NCBI RefSeq assembly: GCF_007747655.1
Contig: NZ_CP036274.1
Location: 7,254,001-7,318,000 of the forward strand
Length of the DNA: 64,000 nucleotides
Direction of reading: 5' to 3'
Source of the DNA: Anatilimnocola aggregata
Lineage (GTDB): Bacteria; Planctomycetota; Planctomycetia; Pirellulales; Pirellulaceae
Part shown: positions 17,382 through 26,411 of the stretch, piece by piece
Numbering within the stretch: the stretch's first letter is position 1
Layout of the letters: every line of letters starts with the position of its first letter
Made by a program: the position numbers and the translations under genes
Notes under the pieces: generated by a model
Seen by the model: only the letters and a program-made list of their open reading frames with translations
The model's database searches: none
What the model was told of the DNA's origin: nothing

Positions 17382-18260
17382 ATGCCAGTTTCCTATAAAA
17401 GCCGCTTCCTTGTCGCCCGACAGGATATCGAAACCGCACTGGATTCGTTGTCTTCGAGGGTTCTGACAGCTGACGTCGTGACTGATCTGCTGAATCAATT
17501 CCGCGAGAACTGGCGACTGGGCAATATCGCTCCCTTGGCTTTCCTTCGCCTGCTAGAAGAACACTCCCACCTTCACACAGTCAAATTGCGATTTCCGACT
17601 CGCCCCGTAACTCGCCTCGTTTGGAGGGAGGCCAGCGAATTTGAGATTGTGCAGTCTCTAAGCGAGAAGGGGTATTTCAGTCACTACTCGGCGATCTACT
17701 TCAACGGTCTAACGGAACAAGTTCCGAAGATATTCTATTTCAATATCGAGCAAGCCGTTCGCCCCGGTGGCGGAACATTGGTTCAAGAGGCCGTTGATCG
17801 GGTGTTTCGAGGCAAGTGCCGACAATCATCTCGCATCGCTTCGTTGGGTGAGCGATCAGTGTGCATGGTGAACGGCGGAAACACCGACAACCTCGGAGTC
17901 TTCCCAAGGAAACTCGCGGAGTCGACATCTGAGATTCACGTCACCGACATCGAACGGACTCTGATCGATGCGGCCGTCCGCCCTGCGTACTCCGGTGGCG
18001 TTCATCAGGTTCTCGCGGCATACAGGGCCGCGAGCAAGAATGTCTCAGTCAATCGACTCGTATCTTACCTACTTAGAATCAACTACACATATCCATATCA
18101 CCAAGCGATCGGTTTCTATATGGAGCGCGCGGGCTACCGGGCCACACAGATCGAGCTTTTGAACGAGTTCAAAATAGAATTTAACTTCCACCTAGACTAC
18201 GGACTGAAGAACCCCGACTTCAATTCACGTTGGCGATTATTTATTCCAAAGGGGTTCTAA
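17382..18260 (+). CDS. AbiEi-like antitoxin, type IV toxin-antitoxin system
   Basis: 292 residues. An N-terminal part (about 1-110) looks like a winged-helix region. The most telling segment is the AbiEi hallmark TDIERTLIDAAVRPAYSGGV near residue 190. AbiEi proteins repress their own promoter and block the nucleotidyltransferase toxin AbiEii. CGGAG sits seven bases before the ATG. The gene is convergent with the toxin-like gene, overlapping it by 24 bases; known AbiE pairs are usually co-directional with the antitoxin first. Assignment rests on motif and neighbour. Confidence 0.72.
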   Translation: MPVSYKSRFLVARQDIETALDSLSSRVLTADVVTDLLNQFRENWRLGNIAPLAFLRLLEEHSHLHTVKLRFPTRPVTRLVWREASEFEIVQSLSEKGYFSHYSAIYFNGLTEQVPKIFYFNIEQAVRPGGGTLVQEAVDRVFRGKCRQSSRIASLGERSVCMVNGGNTDNLGVFPRKLAESTSEIHVTDIERTLIDAAVRPAYSGGVHQVLAAYRAASKNVSVNRLVSYLLRINYTYPYHQAIGFYMERAGYRATQIELLNEFKIEFNFHLDYGLKNPDFNSRWRLFIPKGF

Positions 18261-19160
18261 CTGTCGGCACTTCTCTACAACGAAAGCGAAATAGAGTTCA
18301 AAGTCGTTGGAGGGCAGTTCCACGCCGGGCAATATCGTGTCAAGTACAGATGGAAAAGCCAAAACGTGAACGTCAAATGTGTCTTTGATCTTGCCGATCC
18401 AGTCGAGAGGGACTCGCTTAGCCTCGAACATCTTCTGAACTAAGGAATGAAACTCAGCGGAGCCAAAATCCACTTCCAGGCCGAATTCCGGATGGTTGCA
18501 AATCACATAAATATCTGTGAAGTCTTTCGGCCTAGCTCCCGCTCCACGCGATCGCTTAACAATCAAACCATACTCCGGCATCTGCTGACAGATTGCCCTG
18601 ATCTTTTCGGCGACTAGCGCCGCGGGCGTATAGATTGCGATCTTCAGCCCCTCGAATACTACAAACTTCCGCGATTTGTTGTACTCGTGCTTGCTAATAT
18701 CTATTTCAAATTTAGTAGACCCATTTGAACCAACTTTCTCACACTCTCTCCTTATTTGCTCTTCATTTCCCTTGAGTCTTTCGTAGTCTTCCGCGCTGAT
18801 GATCTTGAAGTCAACTGAGTAGCCGCCCCAAAACTCGATCAGCTCTGGATCTTCTTCGACTCCTCTCGGGACTGCTCGGAAGTTGAAATCGATAACGCGG
18901 TACTTTTCCCGGGCAAAGCCATCTTCGATTGCTCGCTGAATCCTCTCCCTAAATTCATCGTTCGTCTCGAACTGCTCGTCCATCGATAGATCGAGGTCTA
19001 ACGAGGAGCGGGTCGATACGTTTAGACCGAGATCGAGAGCGTTACCGCCCTTTAGCACGAGGTTTTCAAGGATAGTGTCGTCAGAGAACAGCGATTTGAG
19101 CGCGATGCTCTTGATCTTGCGAATGAAGTCCAATTCGCTCGTACTGACCTTCTTAGCCAT
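18237..19160 (-). CDS. AbiEii-like nucleotidyltransferase toxin
   Basis: 307 residues of the AbiEii/DUF1814 nucleotidyltransferase fold. LVLKGGNALDLGLNVSTRSSLDLDLSMD carries the GG (38-39) and DxD (D55, D57) metal-binding motifs; TPAALVAEKIRAI and RPKDFTDIYVI are the later AbiEii motifs. Members transfer nucleotides to cellular targets, some to tRNA acceptor ends, arresting growth during phage infection. It is transcribed toward its presumed antitoxin and overlaps its 3' end. The GC content looks lower than in flanking backbone genes, in line with defence cargo. The start at 19160 has no strong Shine-Dalgarno sequence. Confidence 0.82.
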   Translation of the reverse strand: MAKKVSTSELDFIRKIKSIALKSLFSDDTILENLVLKGGNALDLGLNVSTRSSLDLDLSMDEQFETNDEFRERIQRAIEDGFAREKYRVIDFNFRAVPRGVEEDPELIEFWGGYSVDFKIISAEDYERLKGNEEQIRRECEKVGSNGSTKFEIDISKHEYNKSRKFVVFEGLKIAIYTPAALVAEKIRAICQQMPEYGLIVKRSRGAGARPKDFTDIYVICNHPEFGLEVDFGSAEFHSLVQKMFEAKRVPLDWIGKIKDTFDVHVLAFPSVLDTILPGVELPSNDFELYFAFVVEKCRQLEPLWNK

Positions 19161-19267
19161 TGTAATCTCGCATCGGTTGAAAAGAGCTTGGCATTCTAGT
19201 TGACCGATGAAGCATCGGAAACCATGATCTAACTCGCAATCTGCTAAACAGCTTTGAGAACACTACC

Positions 19268-20071
19268 ATGCGCGTTTTCGTCAGTTGGTCCGGCCCCCGC
19301 AGTCAAAAAGTCGGCGAGGCACTCAGCAAGTTCATTCGTCGCGTACTACAGCGAACCGAGCCGTGGTATTCGAAGAACAGCATCCGCTCGGGGCGTCTTG
19401 CCTACGACGAACTTGTAAAGGCGCTGATCGGAACGAAGTTCGGCATTCTCTGTGTCACCGCGGACAATTGGGAGCGACCGTGGCTGAACTTTGAGGCCGG
19501 CGCATTGCTGCGAAGTGTGGAAGCGACGCAAGTCACGCCGTACCTACTGGATATTAAGCCGAGCCAGTTGCAAGCGCCTCTCAACCTGTTTCAAGCGAGA
19601 GCAGCTAACCAGAGCGACACGCTTGAGCTGTGTAGGGACATTAACACCGCACTAGGTAGCGACTCGCTTCCGCCCAATGAATTGAACGATCATTTTGAAA
19701 AGTGGTGGCCCGAGCTGGAGTCGCAACTTAATGCGATCGAGTCAACCGGCGCTGAGCCGCCGAAAGCTCCTGACGAGAAACAGCTAATACTAGAGATGAG
19801 AGAGATGCTGTCGCTTGCCTTATCGCAGAAGCGGCCTGAACATCCTGTAGTGCTGTTGCCAGACACCGTACCGAAGGTAGCCGAAGAGACTTATCTCAGG
19901 ATGCAAATTCGTCAAAACGAACGCGAACTGAAGAAGCATCAGAATCTACTGAAAGAGGCAACAGATCAAGAAGAAGCTGATCGGGCAAGGAGTAAGATAT
20001 ATCGATCACAGCAAGCAATTGAGCACGCTCAAAATCGACTCAATCTGATTAACAAGGGAACATTAGACTAA
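19268..20071 (+). CDS. TIR-domain protein, putative defence effector
   Basis: 267 residues. Residues 2-140 read as a bacterial TIR domain: MRVFVSWSGPRSQKVGEAL, SGRLAYDELVKALIGTKFGILCVTADNW and then PWLNFEAGAL, where E76 is in the position of the NADase catalytic glutamate. From about 185 the protein is predicted coiled coil, rich in Glu, Gln and Arg. Bacterial TIR proteins degrade NAD+ or make cyclic ADP-ribose signals in anti-phage defence, for example ThsB in Thoeris. No ThsA, CBASS or Argonaute partner is adjacent, so it may act alone or with another island product. It sits next to the AbiE-like pair at the left of the island. Confidence 0.78.
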   Translation: MRVFVSWSGPRSQKVGEALSKFIRRVLQRTEPWYSKNSIRSGRLAYDELVKALIGTKFGILCVTADNWERPWLNFEAGALLRSVEATQVTPYLLDIKPSQLQAPLNLFQARAANQSDTLELCRDINTALGSDSLPPNELNDHFEKWWPELESQLNAIESTGAEPPKAPDEKQLILEMREMLSLALSQKRPEHPVVLLPDTVPKVAEETYLRMQIRQNERELKKHQNLLKEATDQEEADRARSKIYRSQQAIEHAQNRLNLINKGTLD

Positions 20072-20170
20072 CGCGCTCGATTATCCAGATCGCAGCCATC
20101 GCCCTTTTCGATTACGTCGATTTTGCTCATTGCGGCATTGTCGATGCTCACAGTTGCTCGCACCACTGGC

Positions 20171-21028
20171 CTATAGCATTCCGGCCGCGGCCATCAAGTT
20201 GATTAGCTCGGCGTCGTCCTCGTACTCATCCTCCGTGCCTTCCTCAAACGCGCTCTTCGTTGTCGTGAGGCATCGACAATTCACCCGCTGTTGAGCTGGT
20301 AAGCTCCAATGCCCGGGATAGGGAACTAGAAAGCCACCGACGTTGAAGTTCTCGTCCGGCTTCACCGTGACGCCATGCAGGGACAGGTGAGCCGCTCGCA
20401 CGTCTTTGTCGAGCGTCGCCGACCACGTTTTGCCGGTGATGAGTCCAGCATCGCCGAGCGTCTTGTGAACGGCTGCATGCCCCGCATTCATCAGGCCAGT
20501 TGTTTCGGTGCGAGCGATTGCCAGTGCGCGGGCGGCACTCCCCGCGCCCAGCTCTTCGGCAATCAGTTTCGCTAGGTCGCGATTCGTAAGGCCGTCCGCT
20601 ATGCCGCCTGTAATGAGTTCGGTAAGCCGCTTCTCAGTGGAAGCTTGTATCCCGGCCCAGAACGGCTGAGCTTCCAAGTCGTGCAGGTATTCCTTCAGCA
20701 GCTCGAATGCTTCTTTCGGAAGGCCCTTCAGTTTGAGAAGCGATTCTTCGAGTGAGTCATCGGCCTTGTTGCGTTTCTTCGGTTTCGCGTGTCGCCGCAG
20801 CTCGGCGAGAGCGGCCCCAGCGATCGTAGTGGCCATCGGCGTGCGAACCGCCTTCAAAAACGCCAGGTGTTCGACGTCGGCGCGGAAGATGAGCGGCACA
20901 AGCGCCGCGGTAATTGTGCCGTGCTGACGAACTTCGGCCGCGACGCGCCGGGCTTGGCCGGTGAGAAAGAGGCGAATCGGTTTCGCGAGTCGACGCTCAT
21001 TAGTGCCGTGCGTTTTCTCGGCTGACAT
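20171..21028 (-). CDS. Minor head protein, Mu F / SPP1 gp7-like
   Basis: 285 residues. The C-terminal half has the phage head morphogenesis pattern: ARTETTGLMNAGHAA, a Trp and DKDVRAAHLSLHGVTV, then PYPGHWSLPAQQRVNCRCL with the usual conserved NCRC. Such proteins bind the portal and are ejected or help head assembly. It is the last gene of the leftward head operon, ten bases after the portal stop, as in many phages (portal then gpF/gp7). It ends in an acidic tail. Confidence 0.82.
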   Translation of the reverse strand: MSAEKTHGTNERRLAKPIRLFLTGQARRVAAEVRQHGTITAALVPLIFRADVEHLAFLKAVRTPMATTIAGAALAELRRHAKPKKRNKADDSLEESLLKLKGLPKEAFELLKEYLHDLEAQPFWAGIQASTEKRLTELITGGIADGLTNRDLAKLIAEELGAGSAARALAIARTETTGLMNAGHAAVHKTLGDAGLITGKTWSATLDKDVRAAHLSLHGVTVKPDENFNVGGFLVPYPGHWSLPAQQRVNCRCLTTTKSAFEEGTEDEYEDDAELINLMAAAGML

Positions 21029-21038
21029 ATCACACTCG

Positions 21039-22346
21039 CTAGTTGCTGAGACTGGCCAGCGTGTACGGGTCGAAACCCTTCATCGGCTCCAGCGCCTCGC
21101 GCAGTTCGTCGCCCCCGTCGATATTGGGCAAGCTGAGCACGTTCCGCCGATACTCGTTCGGCGTGACGTAGCCGAGCTGTGCGGCGCTCTGCCAGCGCTT
21201 CAGGCTCAACTCCGGATCGTGTGCGACAGCGGGCTCAATCCAAACGGTGAGCCGCTTGTCGTCGGGAGCGAACAGCGGCCCGAGCCATTCAGTCATTGCC
21301 TGTGAAAGCAGGGTGAGCAGCGGGTTCACTTTGTTGCTGACGAAGATTTCATCGGCGACGGTGGCAGACGCTCGATTGGCCCCCTCAACTTCGCCCAGCA
21401 AGATCGGCGAGACGCCGAAGCCTTGCAGAATTTTGGCCTTCGTGAGCTTGGACGAGTTCAAGAAGTCCATTTCAGCGACGCTGCTGGTCAGCTTCGTGAT
21501 ATTGTCGATGAGCCCGTCTAGTATCAGGGGCTCGCCGGCATTCATCGCCCCGCGGTGCATATTGCGAATGGCCGATACCAGTTCGCGGCGTTGCCATGAT
21601 TCGAGAATTGGCCGCTCGCCTTGTTCACCGGTCACAGGATCGGTAGGGAGCCGGCCAGCGTGAAGGATGAGCCCGGGCAGCAATCCATTCTCGAAGGCCG
21701 CACGCTGAGCGGTGCCGATGGATTCATCGGCGAGCACGGCATCAGCAATTCGCTGCAGCGTGGAAATGCAGCCGAACGGGTCGCAGGGGTCCGGATAGAA
21801 ATAGTGGGCGATTTGCTCGCCGGGAATCGGGAAGGATCGAGTCGAACCATCGGGCCGAATGTTCCAAACGGTACGACGCCGATCAGTCGACTCGATCCAA
21901 TGAGTCGGCAAGTGAAAGATGCGATCTTGGCCATTCTCCGACGTCACCCACCACAGCGCCCGGCCGGTCAGTTCTAAGCTCGCGACCGTACAGAACATCA
22001 GCGTCCACTGCGTGTGCAGGTCGCTGGGGTCGCTCAGCACGTTTAGCAGCCGGTGCGAAGAGAGCGGCTCGACCGCGTTGCCACCTTTCCTCACAGGCAG
22101 CGAACCGGCGCGGTAGCCCACATTGATCGCTTGGCCGGCGACGCGAGTGGCAATCAGCCGCACGGCCGCGAACACCCACCCTTTGTTGTGATCGCACAGT
22201 TCGCGCGCACCGCTTGGTGCGGGTCGTGTTTCGCCAATCGTGCCCCCGCTCTGGATGGCGGACAGAGCGGGGGCGACGATGGCAGCTTTTGCATTCGCTC
22301 GCAAGGATTCGAGACGTGCAAAAGCTTTAGCGATTGCGGACGACAT
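21039..22346 (-). CDS. Phage portal protein, HK97 family
   Basis: 435 residues from the ATG at 22346, which has AAGGG eight bases upstream; the in-frame ATG at 22361 is an alternative. Motifs of Phage_portal (PF04860) proteins are visible: NKGWVFAAVRLIATRVAG, the long central region with LPTHWIE, and KLTKAKILQGFGVSPILLGEVEGANRASATVADEIFVSNKVNPLL, the typical C-terminal helix run. The portal forms the dodecameric vertex through which DNA is packaged. The start overlaps the preceding small gene by 20 bases. Confidence 0.88.
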   Translation of the reverse strand: MSSAIAKAFARLESLRANAKAAIVAPALSAIQSGGTIGETRPAPSGARELCDHNKGWVFAAVRLIATRVAGQAINVGYRAGSLPVRKGGNAVEPLSSHRLLNVLSDPSDLHTQWTLMFCTVASLELTGRALWWVTSENGQDRIFHLPTHWIESTDRRRTVWNIRPDGSTRSFPIPGEQIAHYFYPDPCDPFGCISTLQRIADAVLADESIGTAQRAAFENGLLPGLILHAGRLPTDPVTGEQGERPILESWQRRELVSAIRNMHRGAMNAGEPLILDGLIDNITKLTSSVAEMDFLNSSKLTKAKILQGFGVSPILLGEVEGANRASATVADEIFVSNKVNPLLTLLSQAMTEWLGPLFAPDDKRLTVWIEPAVAHDPELSLKRWQSAAQLGYVTPNEYRRNVLSLPNIDGGDELREALEPMKGFDPYTLASLSN

Positions 22347-22590
22347 GGGCGAGCCCTTCATTCTTTGCCGTCTTACGGGCGAACGTAGACGTTTCGGCTT
22401 CGATTCGAGCGCGATCGCGGGCCAAAACAGCGGCCAGCGCCTCGCATTCGGCCTGTGAGACAGAGAGCGTTCGCCGCGTCGCTTCGTGTGCAGCTTGCTC
22501 GTCTGCGAGCTGTTGCCGCGCAGTATCGAGTCGCAGCAGCAAACGACGCTCACGAGCCGAGCCCTTGAATCCAAACAGCAACCACCGCAT
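22327..22590 (-). CDS. Small coiled-coil protein of the head operon
   Basis: 87 residues, almost all helical (RRLLLRLDTARQQLADEQAAHEATRR...), preceded by a hydrophobic MRWLLFGFKG start. It has a clear AAGGAG ten bases before its ATG and overlaps the portal start, so it is translated with the operon. A scaffold or membrane-linked role is possible. No family recognised. Confidence 0.7.
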   Translation of the reverse strand: MRWLLFGFKGSARERRLLLRLDTARQQLADEQAAHEATRRTLSVSQAECEALAAVLARDRARIEAETSTFARKTAKNEGLAHVVRNR

Positions 22591-22595
22591 GGGCG

Positions 22596-23120
22596 TTACT
22601 CCTTAGAGAGCTTGGCCAGGAGAGCCGACATCAGTTCGTTCTGCCGTTCCATCGCAGCGAGAAAGCGATCCTCGCGCGTGTTGTCAGCTGGCTTCGTGAC
22701 GGTGATAAAGCTCTTTTTCACCGGCCCGTCCAGCTTCTTTGGCATCGTTCCCTGCGACACGCGAGCGATGCCGGACTCAACGCCACGATTCAGCCAGAAC
22801 AGCCAAGTCGAAACGTCGACACCGGGAAATGGTCGGCGAGCTGGCGCGATGCTCAGACCGCGGCCTTCGATCCGCTTCCGCGTCGCTACGTGATCGGGCT
22901 CATGCAAGGGCTCGATGATGTAGCCCTCGCCGAATTCCAAATCAACGCCGATGCGTTGACCGGGAACTGGTTCGGGGAAGTCCACGATCTTCATGCGGGC
23001 GAGCGGTTCCGTTTCGCGGTTCAAATCGAACCGGCCGCGGATTGTTTCGCCAATTGGGCGGAAGTGAAAACAGTCGTTTCGCTTTCCGCCCGTAATCTCG
23101 ATTTCAAAAACTTTGGCCAT
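22596..23120 (-). CDS. Unknown protein between major capsid and portal genes
   Basis: 174 residues, mixed alpha/beta, with a beta-rich first half (MAKVFEIEITGGKRNDCFHFRPIGETIRGRFDL) and a basic, helical end. It has GGAG nine bases before the ATG. Its position between capsid and portal is where capsid decoration, head-fibre or adaptor genes occur, but no motif confirms this, and the usual Ser or His protease triads of a prohead protease are not visible. Confidence 0.72.
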   Translation of the reverse strand: MAKVFEIEITGGKRNDCFHFRPIGETIRGRFDLNRETEPLARMKIVDFPEPVPGQRIGVDLEFGEGYIIEPLHEPDHVATRKRIEGRGLSIAPARRPFPGVDVSTWLFWLNRGVESGIARVSQGTMPKKLDGPVKKSFITVTKPADNTREDRFLAAMERQNELMSALLAKLSKE

Positions 23121-23163
23121 CTATCAATCTCCGACTAACGGGAATGGGTAATTAAATTTGGGC

Positions 23164-24519
23164 CTAGCTTTGGCCGTCCGACCACTTGGCGAAGGCATTG
23201 CCATCAGCCACGCGGCCCCCGAAACGGCCCCTGACGATCAGCAGCGCCATGTTCTTCAGCGCCAATTCCTTGCCGCCCATTTCCCAACGAACCTCAAAGC
23301 CCTGCCTCCGGTAAAGCCGGTAGCGCGAGAGAGCGCCGAAGATCGCAGTCGCGTTGGGAATGTCACCATTAATTCGGTGCGGCCAGTCGAGCGTGATGTA
23401 GCTATTGACGGCGTCCAGGCCGAACACCGGGCGCTGGTCGCGAGTCTGAATCGACGGGTCGATCTGGATAGCCCGGCTGCGACGATAACTGACATCATTC
23501 GACAAGAAGGCCGGCCGCATGGCCTTCGAGCGATACTGCTTACCAATTGCGAACATCAGGCCTTCGTAGTCGCTCAACGACGGCGGGCCGCTGCTGCCTT
23601 CATCGGTGTTGACGGTGCCGATGCCGCTCGCATTGGCGATGCCCTGCGGCTCGCTGGTGCCGTTGCCGGCCGCGATAACACGATCCAACTCTGCCGACAG
23701 CCGCTGACCGACATTCTCGACAAGTTGCCGCCCGACGTCTGCCGCGGCATCGACAAGCATATCCTTGCCAACTTCGATAGCGACCGTGACGGCGTGAATC
23801 GAGCTGTTGATGTCGTCGATCAAGTTCGACGTATTGAACACCGAAATCGACGTGCCTTCCGGAGTGCCCCAAATTACTGTCGGATTGCCCACGCTCGCAG
23901 CTTCGACGCTGTTGGCACGTGGAACCGGTCGCAGGTCGACGAACGGGAGCAGCTCGCCGCTGAGCAGTGGGAAGGAAATCAGATTGTCGTCGAACCATTC
24001 CGGCACAATTTCAGCGCCACCGCTCACAGCGTCATTGAGCACGGCCTTGGCGTTCGAGCCCGGGATGCCGGCCAGATAGTGCGAATGGAACTTGCCGGCC
24101 CACGCGTCGCCGTAGCATTCTTCCAGCAGCTCGCGATCGGTTCGGGCGAGCGAGTTGCCGAGCCCGGCCCGCGACGCCAGGTGTTTCAGGAAAGCGCCGG
24201 CCTTGGCGTTTTCGTGTTCGCTCGGCTGCATGGCAATTCGGCCGCGCTCATCCTTCACAGTCTCGCCGGTTTTGTTGTGTCGGCCGACCGCTTTGGTCGT
24301 GTTGAACTTGCCGTCACCCTTGTTGCCACCGTTCATCGAACCGAAGAGGGCATCGGGCGTGAGTTCGTCGCCGTTCAGCAGCTCGGCGAACTTGGCCGGC
24401 GAGAGCTTGCCGCTTTCCACAGCGGACGCGGCTTGAGTTCTCAGGACGTCAGCATCAGCTGCTTCCGAGACGCTGTAGTTCTTAACGAGCCAGTTGCGGA
24501 GTCCATTCGTGATCTTCAT
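23164..24519 (-). CDS. Major capsid protein, HK97 fold
   Basis: 451 residues. The first 110 or so are helical and polar, as in the scaffolding delta domain. The rest follows HK97-type capsid proteins: GGAEIVPEWFDDNLISFPLLSGELLPFVDLRPV, the SSIHAVTVAIEVGKDMLVDAAADVGRQLVENVGQRLSAELDRVIAAGNGTSEPQGIAN spine helix with its GNG..EPQGI turn, and LFGALSRYRLYRRQGFEV near the end. AGAAGGAA precedes the ATG. With TerL and the portal it forms a complete head-building set. Removal of the delta domain would need a protease not seen in the island. Confidence 0.9.
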   Translation of the reverse strand: MKITNGLRNWLVKNYSVSEAADADVLRTQAASAVESGKLSPAKFAELLNGDELTPDALFGSMNGGNKGDGKFNTTKAVGRHNKTGETVKDERGRIAMQPSEHENAKAGAFLKHLASRAGLGNSLARTDRELLEECYGDAWAGKFHSHYLAGIPGSNAKAVLNDAVSGGAEIVPEWFDDNLISFPLLSGELLPFVDLRPVPRANSVEAASVGNPTVIWGTPEGTSISVFNTSNLIDDINSSIHAVTVAIEVGKDMLVDAAADVGRQLVENVGQRLSAELDRVIAAGNGTSEPQGIANASGIGTVNTDEGSSGPPSLSDYEGLMFAIGKQYRSKAMRPAFLSNDVSYRRSRAIQIDPSIQTRDQRPVFGLDAVNSYITLDWPHRINGDIPNATAIFGALSRYRLYRRQGFEVRWEMGGKELALKNMALLIVRGRFGGRVADGNAFAKWSDGQS

Positions 24520-24562
24520 TTGCAGTTCCTTCTGCTATGTGAAGTCAGAGCTAAGCTCTAAC

Positions 24563-26092
24563 TTAGGGATAAAGTACTAAACTTCTATCAACTTTTTTCG
24601 TTGGCGATAGATTGAATTTGCGAGCAGCGTACAAACTGAGCACCAAAGCTTGTGCCGCATCGCCGTGATGAGTGCCACCTTTGGCGGTGCCGCGGTCAGA
24701 TTGCAGCCGGAAGCCATAATTCTTTTCTGCCACCTTCAGCCCGCTCAGATCGGCCAGCAGCTCATCATGCGGATATAGGTCGATCATCCGTTCGCGGAAT
24801 GAGTCGAGAGTGGTCGTTGCCATTGCTTGCAGGTTTTGGCCGGTGAAGTGAATGGCTTGGATCGGCACGCCACGCTTCCGCAGTCGCTGCACCATCAGTT
24901 CGGCCTGCCAGTAATCCGCGGCGACCGCTGAGAGGCGATATCGCTGGTGAGCTTGGACGACAGCCTCTTCGACTTGTTCGAGGTCGATCTTGCGGCCAGG
25001 GCCCGGTTGCCACGTTTGCATATTGAGCAGTCGCAGCCGACCGGTGCCCTCATGGCGAATGAGCTGGTCTTCGCGATGGGGCGCATCGAACACCCCGACG
25101 TCAATCATCGCGGCCATTTGCGGCGATAGGTGTCGCTGAGCTTCCGATTTGACTTCGGTATAGCCCACGTGGGCCCCTACGATTGCGAGCCCGGTAGCGT
25201 CGCGGGTGGTTGAGAGGTCGAGCCCGGCGACTGAGACGTAGCCCTGCGGTGTTGCGCCTGATGGGCCTGTGAGTGTAAGAGCGTCGCGGAGTTCCTGCTC
25301 AGTAAGGGCATCGCCACCGCCACCGGTCCACTGATTGAGCCACAGCCGACGATAGGCGACGAACGGTAGCAGCCGCTCCTGCTCGGCAAGGCGCTCGGGG
25401 GTGATCCATTTCGCTTGCGGGCCATCGAGCGAATGGAAGTACCACGACGCGTCGGTTCGGATCGCTTCGCGGAGTGGCCAGACCCAATGCGTTTGAAAGC
25501 CGGCGTTGAGGATGCAAACGACCACGCAGTTCGGGCGTTTGGCCGCGGCGCTGATGAGTGACTGCCACAGGTCAGGCTTCGACCAGTGGGAGATTTCGTC
25601 GCACACGATGAAGTCGGGTGTGAGCCCGTACGAACTGGCCACGTCGCTGCTGATGATTTCGAGCCGCGATCCGGTGTGCGGGTTCACGATCACGCTGCGC
25701 TGCACTTCGAGGCATTGCAGCAGCCAGGGATTAAGCCGCGTGAGCTTGTCGACTGCCTCACGGACGAGCGTCGCTTGATCGTGGTCACTTGCCGCGACGA
25801 CACCGGTCAGCTTCCGGCGAGCGGCGAAGAGCACCCACGCGGCCGTCACGGCGATGTCATGCGTCTTGCTGTGACCGCGGGGGCGTTCGAGCCATGCCCG
25901 CGTGTGCTGGGGTTCGGTTGCGATGCCTGCCAGTCGTCGCCACGCCGGGTCGAGCGCCGCGAAGTCTTGCAGCTGGTAGGGTTCGAGCACATCGCCGAAC
26001 TTCACCGGTTCATTGCCGGCCGCGTCGATCATCAGGCAGCGTCGGAACTCCGCGGGATCGGCCTGCAGCCTGCGGAGTTGGTCAGTTCGCAC
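24563..26092 (-). CDS. Large terminase subunit (TerL)
   Basis: 509 residues from a GTG start at 26092, with AGGGA upstream. The ATPase motor has the Walker A variant RPRGHSKT (70-77) and Walker B FIVCDE (161-166). The RNase H-like nuclease has GLDLSTTRD (Asp292), VAADYWQ near 390 and HHGDAAQAL near 485 as the metal ligands. TerL pumps DNA into the prohead through the portal and cuts it. The start overlaps the preceding gene by 11 bases. A full-length, apparently intact terminase argues that the island packages its own DNA. Confidence 0.92.
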   Translation of the reverse strand: MRTDQLRRLQADPAEFRRCLMIDAAGNEPVKFGDVLEPYQLQDFAALDPAWRRLAGIATEPQHTRAWLERPRGHSKTHDIAVTAAWVLFAARRKLTGVVAASDHDQATLVREAVDKLTRLNPWLLQCLEVQRSVIVNPHTGSRLEIISSDVASSYGLTPDFIVCDEISHWSKPDLWQSLISAAAKRPNCVVVCILNAGFQTHWVWPLREAIRTDASWYFHSLDGPQAKWITPERLAEQERLLPFVAYRRLWLNQWTGGGGDALTEQELRDALTLTGPSGATPQGYVSVAGLDLSTTRDATGLAIVGAHVGYTEVKSEAQRHLSPQMAAMIDVGVFDAPHREDQLIRHEGTGRLRLLNMQTWQPGPGRKIDLEQVEEAVVQAHQRYRLSAVAADYWQAELMVQRLRKRGVPIQAIHFTGQNLQAMATTTLDSFRERMIDLYPHDELLADLSGLKVAEKNYGFRLQSDRGTAKGGTHHGDAAQALVLSLYAARKFNLSPTKKVDRSLVLYP

Positions 26093-26411
26093 GGAAGCTG
26101 TCCCTTAACCGCTCGTCAATTCGTTCGCGAGTTGCATGCGGATCGTCTCCATGTTCTAGCACTACGTCAAGGATCGCAATTGCCAGCGATTCCTTGGTGA
26201 CAGCTTGGTCTACCCAAAGCGAATTGAACTCAGCCATGAGCAGTTCAAGGTCTTCAAAGGTGACCGCAGCGTCTAGTTTCCCCGTTAGTCGGCAGCACGC
26301 AGTCGCAATCGCTGGCACAAAGTCATCCAGCGGCTCAAATCCCACTGGCAGTAGACTCCGCCCATAGTCTGACTGCCTCACGAACATGACGTACGCTTTT
26401 GACGTGTCCAT
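26082..26411 (-). CDS. Unknown protein between terminase genes
   Basis: 109 residues, acidic and helical (FEDLELLMAEFNSLWVDQAVTKESLAIAILDVVLEHGDDP). It is coupled on both sides: its ATG overlaps the upstream stop (TAATG) and its end overlaps the TerL start. Position suggests a packaging role. No motif recognised. Confidence 0.72.
   Translation of the reverse strand: MDTSKAYVMFVRQSDYGRSLLPVGFEPLDDFVPAIATACCRLTGKLDAAVTFEDLELLMAEFNSLWVDQAVTKESLAIAILDVVLEHGDDPHATRERIDERLRDSFRAN

Noticed and set aside
23158-24561. Long plus-strand frame opposite the major capsid gene (467 codons)
   Set aside because: The minus-strand frame has clear HK97-type capsid motifs and a good ribosome site. The antisense frame is a shadow of a GC-rich gene.
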